Assembly: GCA_025925615.1 (NCBI GenBank)
Contig: JAICLN010000053.1
Location: 1-14,618 of the forward strand
Source: Actinomycetospora sp.
GTDB taxonomy: Bacteria; Actinomycetota; Actinomycetes; Mycobacteriales; Pseudonocardiaceae
DNA: 14,618 bases
Reading direction: 5' to 3'
This document shows, piece after piece, positions 6,820 to 12,397 of this stretch. The translations under genes and the position numbers were made by a program. The notes under the pieces were generated by a model. The model had not been told where the DNA came from, searched no databases, and saw nothing but the letters and a program-made list of their open reading frames with translations. Position 1 is the first letter of the stretch. Every line of letters begins with the position of its first letter.

Positions 6820-8534
6820 CGCGGGCCGTGCGGATCGGCAACATCTCCGGCTTCTACGGCGACCGGCTCAACGCTGCGCGGGAGATGCTCGACGGCGGCC
6901 CGGTCGACGTCCTGTGCGGGGACTACCTCGCCGAGCTGACGATGCTCATCCTCGCGAAGGCCCAGGCCAAGGACCCCGACGGCGGGTACGCGAAGACCTT
7001 TCTGACCCAGATGCGCGACGTGCTCGCCGACTGCGTCGCTCGCGGGGTCAAGGTCGTGTCCAACGCGGGCGGGCTCAACCCGGCGGGGTTGGCGGCGGCG
7101 TTGACGGAGCTCGGCACCGGCGCGAAGGTCGCGTACGTCGAGGGCGACGACCTGCGCGGGTCGCTGGACGCCATCACGCCGCCGGTGACCGGCAAGCCGG
7201 TGTCGGCCAACGCCTACCTGGGCGGGTGGGGCATCGCCGAGGCGCTGGCGGCGGGCGCGGACGTCGTGGTCACCGGGCGGGTCACCGATGCCTCGCTGGT
7301 GGTGGGCCCGGCAGCGTGGTGGCACGGGTGGTCCCGTGACGACTTCGATGCGCTCGCGGGTGCCGTCGTCGCGGGCCACGTCATCGAGTGCGGACCGCAG
7401 GCCACGGGCGGGAACTACTCGTTCCTCGCCGAGGTCACCGACCGGCGCTACCCGGGCTTCCCGATCGCCGAGGTGGCGGCCGACGGCTCCTCCGTGATCA
7501 CCAAGCAGCCGGGGACGGGCGGGCTGGTCTCGATCGGCACCGTCACCGCGCAGCTGCTCTACGAGATCGCCGCGCCGGCCTACCTCGGGCCGGACTGCAT
7601 GACCCACTTCGACACCGTCCAGCTCTCCGACGACGGCGAGCACCGGGTGCGGATCAGCGGGGTGCGCGGGTCGGCGCCGCCACCGACGCTGAAGGTCGCG
7701 CTCAACGACGCCGGGGGCTACCGGAACTCGATGACGCTCGTGCTGACGGGCCTGGACATCGAGGCGAAGGCCGCGCACGCCGAGTCGCTGCTGTTCGAGG
7801 TGCTGGGCGGGCGGGACCGGTTCGCCGACGTCGACGTGCGCCTGCTGCGCTTCGACCACCCCGACGCGGCGACGAACGCCGAGGCCACCGCGCACCTGCG
7901 GATCACCGTCAAGGACCCCGACCCGCGCGTGGTCGGCCGGTCGTTCTCCAACGCCACGATGGAGCTCGCCCTCGGCGGCTACGCGGGCTTCCACACCACG
8001 ACCCCGCCCAGCGCCGAGTCCGCGTTCGGCGTCTACCGGCCGGCCGCGGTGCCTCGCGAGGCCGTGACGCACTCGGTCGTACTGCCGGACGGTGAGCGCC
8101 GGGTGGTGGCCGCCCCCCCCTATGCAAGCGACGCGTCGTTGCTTGCATCCAGTGCAAGGAAAGCCGCTTCGTCGGAGCCGCCGCCCGGCCCGACGACGCG
8201 GGCCCCGCTCGGCACCGTGGTCGGCGCGCGCTCCGGCGACAAGGGCGGCGACGCCAACATCGGGCTCTGGACCCGCGACGACGAGGCCTACGCGTGGCTG
8301 CGGGACTTCCTGACCGTCGAGCGGGCCCGCGAGCTGATCGGGCCGGAAGCCGCCGAGCTGGCGATCGACCTCTATGAGCTGCCCAACCTGCGTGCGCTCA
8401 ACGTCGTCGTGCACGGCATCCTCGGCGACGGCGTGGCCTCCTCGACGAGGCCCGACCCGCAGGCCAAGGGCCTCGGCGAGTACCTGCGCAGCCGCATCGT
8501 CGACATCCCGGAGGCGCTCCTCGTCCTCGGGTGA
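6816..8534 (+). CDS. AtuA/DUF1446 acyclic terpene utilisation family protein with C-terminal AtuA-like domain
   Basis: 572 residues, two-domain form. The DUF1446/AtuA domain covers about residues 5-425, with IGNISGFYGDRL near the N-terminus, SNAGGLNP, GRVTDAS and the HVIECGPQATGGNYS signature. The AtuA-like ferredoxin-fold domain covers about 463-572, with ARSGDKGGDANIG. AtuA is known from acyclic terpene (citronellol/geranol) degradation in Pseudomonas, but its reaction is not established. Here the neighbours (carboxylase, ligases, crotonases) support a role in acyl-CoA catabolism of branched or terpenoid chains; that is inference. ATG at 6816 overlaps the upstream TGA (ATGA), with GGGAGGGG just upstream. 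The interdomain linker (about 426-462) is low-complexity and encoded by an unusual palindromic, lower-GC patch after eight consecutive Cs (8113-8120), yet the frame stays open. Last gene of the operon. Confidence 0.9.
   Translation: MTRAVRIGNISGFYGDRLNAAREMLDGGPVDVLCGDYLAELTMLILAKAQAKDPDGGYAKTFLTQMRDVLADCVARGVKVVSNAGGLNPAGLAAALTELGTGAKVAYVEGDDLRGSLDAITPPVTGKPVSANAYLGGWGIAEALAAGADVVVTGRVTDASLVVGPAAWWHGWSRDDFDALAGAVVAGHVIECGPQATGGNYSFLAEVTDRRYPGFPIAEVAADGSSVITKQPGTGGLVSIGTVTAQLLYEIAAPAYLGPDCMTHFDTVQLSDDGEHRVRISGVRGSAPPPTLKVALNDAGGYRNSMTLVLTGLDIEAKAAHAESLLFEVLGGRDRFADVDVRLLRFDHPDAATNAEATAHLRITVKDPDPRVVGRSFSNATMELALGGYAGFHTTTPPSAESAFGVYRPAAVPREAVTHSVVLPDGERRVVAAPPYASDASLLASSARKAASSEPPPGPTTRAPLGTVVGARSGDKGGDANIGLWTRDDEAYAWLRDFLTVERARELIGPEAAELAIDLYELPNLRALNVVVHGILGDGVASSTRPDPQAKGLGEYLRSRIVDIPEALLVLG
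8122..8158. repeat. TGCAAG palindrome cluster inside the AtuA linker
   Basis: Three copies of the same core in alternating orientation lie within 37 bases. ATGCAAGC (8122-8129) pairs perfectly with GCTTGCAT (8141-8148), and CTTGCA (8142-8147) pairs with TGCAAG (8153-8158). The centre of the first hairpin contains the palindrome GACGCGTC. The stretch is noticeably less GC-rich than the flanking coding sequence and encodes a Ser/Ala-rich linker. This looks like a small interspersed palindromic element inserted in frame between two domains; that reading needs genome-wide copies to confirm. Confidence 0.5.
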
Positions 8535-8565
8535 CCACGGCCGCCGGAGGGGGCACTTCCACCAT

Positions 8566-8601
8566 TGTTGGATATGTCCAACAGTTTGGTAGGCTGCCAA
8601 T
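8566..8601 (+). promoter_or_regulatory. Leaderless promoter with overlapping palindromic operator
   Basis: A perfect inverted repeat TGTTGGA-TATG-TCCAACA spans 8566-8583. A -10 hexamer TAGGCT (8590-8595) lies 6 bases before the GTG at 8602, the classic spacing for a leaderless actinobacterial mRNA. A -35-like TTGGAT (8568-8573, 16-base spacer) sits within the palindrome. A protein bound to the palindrome would block the promoter; the obvious candidate is the helix-turn-helix protein encoded two genes along, as in autoregulated toxin-antitoxin pairs. Binding is inferred. Confidence 0.6.
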
Positions 8602-8817
8602 GTGATCAGCAGGGGCCGTCATCAGAAGGCCGAGATCGCCAAGGCACTCAAAGCCGTCACACAGCGGGACGGTCTCGAGGTCGAGGAGATCCATCGAGGT
8701 CATCGATGGGGCGTCCTGCGCTGCCTCGCCTGTCGGGCAGAACTGGACATCTACTCGACGCCACCGAAGCCTGAGGTATCAGCCAAGCTGATCCGCAAGT
8801 TCGATCTCAACCACTGA
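8602..8817 (+). CDS. Small HicA-like protein, putative toxin of a toxin-antitoxin-like pair
   Basis: 71 residues, starting at a leaderless GTG: no Shine-Dalgarno is visible, and the -10 TAGGCT is 6 bases away. The layout is helix (HQKAEIAKALKAV, 7-19), three strands (LEVEEIHRGHRW, GVLRCLACR, AELDIYSTP) and helix (VSAKLIRKF, 59-67), as in the HicA double-stranded-RNA-binding fold. The RGHRW segment (His34) sits where HicA toxins have their catalytic GSH/GHH histidine. It also has a single CxxC (Cys41, Cys44). HicA toxins cleave mRNA when not bound by their antitoxin. Similarity is by layout, not strong identity, so the toxin call is inference. The next gene, 63 bases downstream, encodes a helix-turn-helix protein with a HicB-like role. 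A same-size zinc-ribbon-like protein is the alternative. Confidence 0.6.
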   Translation: MISRGRHQKAEIAKALKAVTQRDGLEVEEIHRGHRWGVLRCLACRAELDIYSTPPKPEVSAKLIRKFDLNH

Positions 8818-8880
8818 CACTGATCTCACCGAGCCCGTACACCACCATCTTGCATGGCCCACACCGAAGGGCGCCTCATC

Positions 8881-9408
8881 ATGGATCCTGAGCAGGAGGA
8901 ACACGATTTCACGCTGGTGATCGACCGGCCGATCACCGAGGACGAGACCGACCGGCTCTTCGAGACCACCGCCGGCGACGCGACGCCCGAGCGCACCACG
9001 CAGCGCACGCTGCTGCACTTCGTGCGTGAGGCGCCCTCGCTCGCCGTGGCGATCGCGTCCGCGGTCCTCGATGTCGAGCAAGCCGGTCTCACCACGGCAG
9101 GCGTCGGATCGAATGATCTCGTTGACCTGTCCGAGATCGCGACTCGGGTGGGTCGCAGCCACGAGTCAGTCCGACTCCTTGCCGCGGGCAAGCGAGGGAC
9201 CGGCGGTTTTCCAGCGGTGCAGAACGGCCTCTACTCCTGGGCCCTGGTACGCGCCTGGTTCGCCGGCTACGACCCCGAAGCGGTAGGGAGTCCGACCGAA
9301 GACCAGTTGGTCTACGACCGCATGATCGTCGCCGCCGACCACGTCGTGCGTGCTCGGTCTCTGACACACGGCCAGGCTGGTGGATTGGCGGCTCTGCTCT
9401 CGGCGTGA
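8881..9408 (+). CDS. Helix-turn-helix protein, putative antitoxin/autorepressor
   Basis: 175 residues from ATG 8881. A start at 8854 is also open, but GAAGGG (8866-8871) fits 8881 and relatives begin shortly before the FTLVIDRPITEDETDRLFE segment (10-28). That N-terminal segment is a small alpha/beta domain seen in this actinobacterial family. Residues 80-102 (LVDLSEIATRVGRSHESVRL) form a MerR/AlpA-like helix-turn-helix, followed by a GxxGGFP turn and an LYSWALVRAWF helix. A DNA-binding partner following a HicA-like protein, with a palindrome over the shared promoter, suggests it neutralises the small protein and represses the pair. It has no obvious enzymatic motif. The operon ends at a GC-rich hairpin 21 bases downstream. 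Confidence 0.75.
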   Translation: MDPEQEEHDFTLVIDRPITEDETDRLFETTAGDATPERTTQRTLLHFVREAPSLAVAIASAVLDVEQAGLTTAGVGSNDLVDLSEIATRVGRSHESVRLLAAGKRGTGGFPAVQNGLYSWALVRAWFAGYDPEAVGSPTEDQLVYDRMIVAADHVVRARSLTHGQAGGLAALLSA

Positions 9409-9428
9409 GGGCCACGTCCCGGGCGCGA

Positions 9429-9446
9429 CGGGGCACGCGGGCCCCG
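9429..9446 (+). terminator. Short GC-rich stem-loop after the HTH gene
   Basis: CGGGGC (9429-9434) and GCCCCG (9441-9446) form a perfect 6-bp stem with a 6-base loop, 21 bases after the stop at 9408. There is no T-run, as is common for actinobacterial terminators. Its function is inferred from position. Confidence 0.35.
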
Positions 9447-9473
9447 ACTCCGCCTTTATCGGACGCCTGCGCC

Positions 9474-9479
9474 TACGGT
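9474..9479 (+). promoter_or_regulatory. Possible -10 box (TACGGT) for a leaderless transcript
   Basis: TACGGT lies 8 bases before the GTG at 9488, and no Shine-Dalgarno precedes that GTG. No convincing -35 is seen at the expected distance, so this is a weak call based on spacing. Confidence 0.3.
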
Positions 9480-9487
9480 GCGACACC

Positions 9488-10035
9488 GTGGCCGCGGACC
9501 TTACTGAGGACGACCTCACCGAGATCGCCCACGAGGCCCTCGGAGCCGATCCCGTGCGGCGATCGCCGAGCTGGTGGACGCGGTCGAGCAGGGCCGGCTC
9601 GCCGACGAGGCCGACCGTCCTACGCGCTCGGCCTCGCCGCGGACCTCGCCGAGAAGGGCCGCGACGGCGACCGGGCCCTCGCACTCTGGCAGCGAGCCAT
9701 CGCCACCGCGCAGAACCCGCACGAGGAGGACTGGAGCAGCGGGCGGCACGCCGATCTCCTGCTGCGATTCGGCCACGACGACGAGGGCATGCGTCTGCTC
9801 CACGAGCTGCGCCCGCTGCTGACCCGCGACGAGATGGCCTCGATCTACGTGGTCGACGCGCTGACCGAGAACGGCCGCGCCGAGCTGGCCGTGGAGTGGC
9901 TCACGACCGCGGTCACGACGGCCGCGGACATCGTCGACCACGCCGACCCGGACACCGAGGCCGCCGACGACGCCGCGGAGATCGAGTACGGTCTGACCTG
10001 GAAGCGCCGCGCCGTCCGGGGCGAACTCGTCGTCA
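9488..10035 (+). pseudogene. Helical-repeat (TPR-like) hypothetical protein, broken by two frameshifts
   Basis: The coding pattern moves through three frames. GTG 9488 begins VAADLTEDDLTEIAHEALG in one frame; at about 9557-9559 it continues as AIAELVDAVEQGRLADEAD in the next; at about 9616-9618 it continues as SYALGLAADLAEKGRDGDRA in the third, which stays open through HADLLLRFGHDDEGM, LTENGRAELAVEWL and YGLTWKRRAVR. Both breaks fit loss of one G from a GG/GGG run after C. The alpha-helical, repeat-like composition suggests a TPR-like fold; no function is recognised. After about 10035 the frame runs antisense through the convergent DUF4262 gene to 10265, so the native C-terminus and stop are missing too. 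It is a decayed gene, or a gene with homopolymer sequencing errors plus a truncation. Confidence 0.65.
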
Positions 10036-10515
10036 GGAGCGCCGTTCCGGCCGCGGACCGAGCACCGGCTGACCTCCCCTCCGGCTGCGGAACCCGACGT
10101 CCCAGGGCCAGTGCCCGCGATCGTCGGACCACACGATCTGCACCGCCCGCAGCGTCGTGCCCCGGAACAGTGAGACGGCCGTCGCCAGGTGCGCGTCCGG
10201 GTGCGCGAGCTCGACCACCTCCATCTCGCTGCCGTGCGGGCACCGCAGCACCTCACCCGGCGTGAGCACCTCGTCGTGGTGGACCACGCCATCGGCGAAC
10301 TCGTTCAGCAGGTCGCCGGCCTCCGCCGCCCGCAGCCCCGTGACCACCAGTTCTGGCTGCCCCCGCAGCGTCAGCCCGACCGTGTAGCCCCACGGCGGGT
10401 GCACCCGGTCGCCCTCGACGAACTGGATCGCCCAGCCGTACTCCTCGATCACTCCGGCCATGCGGGCGAGCGCGTCGCCCCTGGTCATGGTCGGGTCGTC
10501 GCACATCCAGCACAT
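10033..10515 (-). CDS. DUF4262 domain-containing protein
   Basis: 160 residues, minus strand. It begins MCWMCDDP with a CxxC, then shows the DUF4262 pattern: IEEYGWAIQFV (about 23-33), HPPWGYTVGLT, and the closing block GHWPWDVGFR...QPVLGPRP. The function of DUF4262 is unknown; the proteins are small, soluble and common in actinobacteria. ATG at 10515 is chosen over the ATG at 10521 and the far-upstream start at 10644 because GGAGG (complement of 10522-10526) lies 6 bases ahead of it. The longer version would also read through a perfect inverted repeat and overlap the divergent gene. It converges on the broken helical-repeat gene, and divergently faces the conserved protein at 10595. Confidence 0.85.
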   Translation of the reverse strand: MCWMCDDPTMTRGDALARMAGVIEEYGWAIQFVEGDRVHPPWGYTVGLTLRGQPELVVTGLRAAEAGDLLNEFADGVVHHDEVLTPGEVLRCPHGSEMEVVELAHPDAHLATAVSLFRGTTLRAVQIVWSDDRGHWPWDVGFRSRRGGQPVLGPRPERRS

Positions 10516-10532
10516 GATCATCCTCCGCGTCC

Positions 10533-10557
10533 CGTTCGGGGTCTTCGTCCCCGAACG
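10533..10557. repeat. Perfect 9-bp inverted repeat between divergent genes
   Basis: CGTTCGGGG (10533-10541), 7-base loop TCTTCGT, CCCCGAACG (10549-10557). It lies in the 79-base divergent intergenic space, directly upstream of the DUF4262 ribosome binding site. It could be an operator for one or both genes or an mRNA leader hairpin; no T-tract follows, so a classical terminator is unlikely. Confidence 0.6.
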
Positions 10558-10594
10558 CGCGCAGCATGCGCCCGACCCCTGACACTCACGGGCG

Positions 10595-11203
10595 ATGAGA
10601 CAGCCGGCGGAGCGCTTCGAGGGATGGATCGGCGGGGTCGGCACGGCCTCGGGGCTGCGCCTCGTCGTCGGTCACTGGCCCACCTCGCCGTACGGACCCT
10701 TCAGCGACGTCATGCTCGAGCACCCCGACGGCCATCGCGTGCTGCTCGCCCCCACGCAGCAGGTCGCCGACTTCGTCGCCACCACCTACACCTTCGACGA
10801 GGTCCGCCTCGTGCCCGTCGACATGCAGGTGGACGCCACGACAGGGCACCTCCGCGCCGGTGACCTCGATGCCACCCTCCACCTCGGCCGGCGCACCCCG
10901 CTCGGGCTCCTCCTCCGCGCGGTCCCCACCCGCCTCGCCACCGCCCCGCGCTGGATCGCCGCTATCGATGCCGTCGCCCGTCGCGTCCTGCCCGGCGTCC
11001 GCACCGTCGGCAGCGCCGGGCACGGGCGCACCGAGTACTACGGCGCCCGCGACCTGCACCGCATCACCGACGCAGGAGTCCACCTCGGCGACGAGGACCA
11101 GGGCCCCATGACCGACGTCGACCCACCCGTGCGGTTCGGCTTCGGGTCCACCCCGACGACGCCGTCGTGGGTTCGGATCACGACGCTGGTCACGACCTCC
11201 TGA
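10595..11203 (+). CDS. Conserved actinobacterial hypothetical protein
   Basis: 202 residues, no transmembrane segment or signal peptide. Recognisable conserved blocks are FEGWIGGVGTASG (about 8-20), VVGHWPTSPYGPFSDVM, EHPDGHRVLLAP, FVATTYTFDEV, GSAGHGRTEYYGARDLH and PPVRFGFGSTP. These recur in single-copy proteins of high-GC actinobacteria, but I know no function. The His and Tyr residues in GRTEYYGARDLH are the best candidate for a conserved site. ATG at 10595 has only a weak ribosome binding site (ACGGGCG), but conserved sequence begins right after it. It diverges from the DUF4262 gene and is followed by a hairpin before a convergent operon, so it is monocistronic. Confidence 0.75.
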   Translation: MRQPAERFEGWIGGVGTASGLRLVVGHWPTSPYGPFSDVMLEHPDGHRVLLAPTQQVADFVATTYTFDEVRLVPVDMQVDATTGHLRAGDLDATLHLGRRTPLGLLLRAVPTRLATAPRWIAAIDAVARRVLPGVRTVGSAGHGRTEYYGARDLHRITDAGVHLGDEDQGPMTDVDPPVRFGFGSTPTTPSWVRITTLVTTS

Positions 11204-11204
11204 G

Positions 11205-11247
11205 ATCACGGGAACCGATCACGCCGCGCGCCCGGCGGCCCCGTGAT
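11205..11247. terminator. Hairpin between convergent genes
   Basis: ATCACGGG (11205-11212) pairs perfectly with CCCGTGAT (11240-11247). The interior is GC-rich and can form a secondary GCCG/CGGC stem. It exactly fills the 46-base gap between the stop of the plus-strand gene (11203) and the stop of the minus-strand YciI gene (11250), so a bidirectional terminator is likely. Confidence 0.55.
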
Positions 11248-11249
11248 GG

Positions 11250-11519
11250 TCAGGCGAGGACCTCGTTCCACTCGCACACCTCGTGGCGGGTCACCACGCC
11301 GTGCGCCACGAACGGGTCGCGGCCCACGAACTCCTGCGCCGCACCGGGATCGGTGAAGATCGCCATGGCCCCGCGCCCGACGAGGTCGGTGAACGTGCCG
11401 ACCATGAGCAGCACGCCGCGCCCGTGGAACTCGCTCAGCAGTTCCTGGTGCGCGGGGAAGTGCGGCGGCGCCGTGGAGGCGGCGTCGGGGGCCGCCTCGT
11501 AGAACAGGACGTACTTCAC
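11250..11519 (-). CDS. YciI family protein
   Basis: 89 residues with the ferredoxin-like YciI fold: KYVLFYEA strand at the N-terminus, the HFPAHQELLSEF helix with conserved His24, FTDPGAAQEFVGRDPF with Asp69, and the final HEVCEWNEV strand. YciI proteins are small putative enzymes of unclear reaction that often sit beside sigma factors or SRPBCC proteins. GTG at 11519 overlaps the SRPBCC stop (GTGA). The long minus-strand frame upstream to 11897 is a shadow of the SRPBCC gene. Last gene of an ArsR-SRPBCC-YciI operon; translational coupling is expected since its own ribosome binding site is weak. Confidence 0.85.
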   Translation of the reverse strand: MKYVLFYEAAPDAASTAPPHFPAHQELLSEFHGRGVLLMVGTFTDLVGRGAMAIFTDPGAAQEFVGRDPFVAHGVVTRHEVCEWNEVLA

Positions 11520-11989
11520 GACGCTCGCCCGGCGACCGCGGCGTAGGCCTCGAGGGTCGCCGTCCAGGCCCCGTCGTCGGAGAACGTCCCGTGCATCGCG
11601 TCGGCGGCGTCGCCGAACGCCTCGAGGTCGCGGTGCTCGAGCTCCACCCGGGTGCGGTCGGGGGTGACCTCGACGAACCGGATCTCGACCGTCGTCACGA
11701 GGTCGTCGTGGTAGCGCCAGTCCGCGCCGATCTGCCAGGTCAGGGTCACCCGCTCCGGCGCCTGCCACGCGGCGACGGACCCGGTGGACGTCTCGGTGCC
11801 GTCCTCGTGGCGGGTGAACCAGCGCCCGCCCGCGAAGGGTTCGACGACGATCTCGGCGATCGGCGCCGAGCCGATGTGGTGCGCCGGCGGCCACCACGAC
11901 GTCATGTCGGCCGTGAAGATCTCGAAGGCGCGGGCGCGCCCCACGTCGACGGTCACCTCACGACGGATCGCCGGGATCGTCCTGGTCAT
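11516..11989 (-). CDS. SRPBCC (AHSA1-like) domain protein
   Basis: 157 residues of the START/Bet v1-like fold of the AHSA1 type. IRREVTVDVGRARAFEIFT forms the first strand and helix, WFTRHEDGTE and WQAPERVTLTWQIGADW follow, then TRVELEHRDLE, and the long C-terminal helix (GAWTATLEAYAAVA). These form a hydrophobic pocket for small ligands; the ligand is unknown. Pairing of an ArsR repressor with an AHSA1-type protein is a frequent conserved arrangement in bacteria. ATG at 11989 has GGAGGA (complement of 11995-12000) 5 bases ahead and overlaps the end of the ArsR gene by 32 bases, a strong sign of co-translation. Confidence 0.88.
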   Translation of the reverse strand: MTRTIPAIRREVTVDVGRARAFEIFTADMTSWWPPAHHIGSAPIAEIVVEPFAGGRWFTRHEDGTETSTGSVAAWQAPERVTLTWQIGADWRYHDDLVTTVEIRFVEVTPDRTRVELEHRDLEAFGDAADAMHGTFSDDGAWTATLEAYAAVAGRAS

Positions 11990-12299
11990 CGTTCTCCTCC
12001 TCGGATCGGGTGCGCTGCGCGAACGCCGTCAACGACCGCGCCCAGAACCCGTCGAGGTGCTCCCGCACCTGGGCGAGGGCGTCGGGGTCGACCCGGTACA
12101 GCCGCCGCGTCCCCTCCTGCCGGTCGAGGACGAGGCCGACGTCCTTGAGCACCTTGAGGTGCTGGGACACGGCCGGGCGGCTGATCGGCAGCACGCGGGC
12201 GAGCTCGCCGACCGCCAACGGCTCCCGGGAGAGCGCGTCGATGATCGACTGCCTCGTCGGGTCGCCGAGAGCGGTCAGCATCGCGGAAGCGTTCGTCAT
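11958..12299 (-). CDS. ArsR-family winged helix-turn-helix repressor (SdpR-like)
   Basis: 113 residues. LGDPTRQSIIDAL is followed by the helix-turn-helix LAVGELARVLPISRPAVSQH (28-47) and the wing RQEGTRRLYRVD. It has no cysteine or His cluster of a metal sensor, so a non-metal signal is likely. The acidic C-terminal tail (EEENDDQDD) is encoded where the gene overlaps the next one. ATG at 12299 is used: it gives normal family length, and the frame upstream is antisense to the WXG gene. No Shine-Dalgarno is visible; a -10-like TAGCTT (complement of 12310-12315) is 10 bases from the ATG, so the mRNA is leaderless or nearly so. A palindrome over that promoter suggests autoregulation. Confidence 0.88.
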   Translation of the reverse strand: MTNASAMLTALGDPTRQSIIDALSREPLAVGELARVLPISRPAVSQHLKVLKDVGLVLDRQEGTRRLYRVDPDALAQVREHLDGFWARSLTAFAQRTRSEEENDDQDDPGDPS

Positions 12300-12303
12300 G
12301 ACG

Positions 12304-12327
12304 AACCGTAAGCTACCACTTACCGTT
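12304..12327 (-). promoter_or_regulatory. Probable ArsR operator and promoter
   Basis: AACCGTAAG-CTACCA-CTTACCGTT has 9-base arms with 8 of 9 positions complementary, covering the minus-strand -10 box TAGCTT 5 bases upstream of the ArsR start codon. Position, size and symmetry fit an autoregulatory ArsR site. The divergent WXG gene starts 71 bases away, so it might share control. Confidence 0.6.
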
Positions 12328-12383
12328 GCTAAGGCCCAGCCCCGACTTCCGCCGAAACGGCCGTGGGCGACGCCGGGCTCGCC

Positions 12384-12389
12384 TAGCGT
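12384..12389 (+). promoter_or_regulatory. Possible -10 box (TAGCGT) for a leaderless WXG-protein transcript
   Basis: TAGCGT lies 8 bases before the GTG at 12398, where no Shine-Dalgarno is present. The same hexamer recurs upstream of the small membrane protein gene. No clear -35 is seen. Confidence 0.35.
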
Positions 12390-12397
12390 CCCGGGAC

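Noticed and set aside
6699..8600. Long minus-strand open frame opposite the AtuA gene
   Set aside because: Antisense shadow: no recognisable domain, and the plus-strand protein has full family signatures.
8854..8880. Earlier ATG for the helix-turn-helix gene
   Set aside because: No Shine-Dalgarno precedes it, whereas GAAGGG fits ATG 8881, close to the conserved N-terminal domain.
10516..10644. N-terminal extension of the DUF4262 protein
   Set aside because: It would read through the perfect inverted repeat and overlap the divergent gene; GGAGG correctly spaced before ATG 10515 decides the start.
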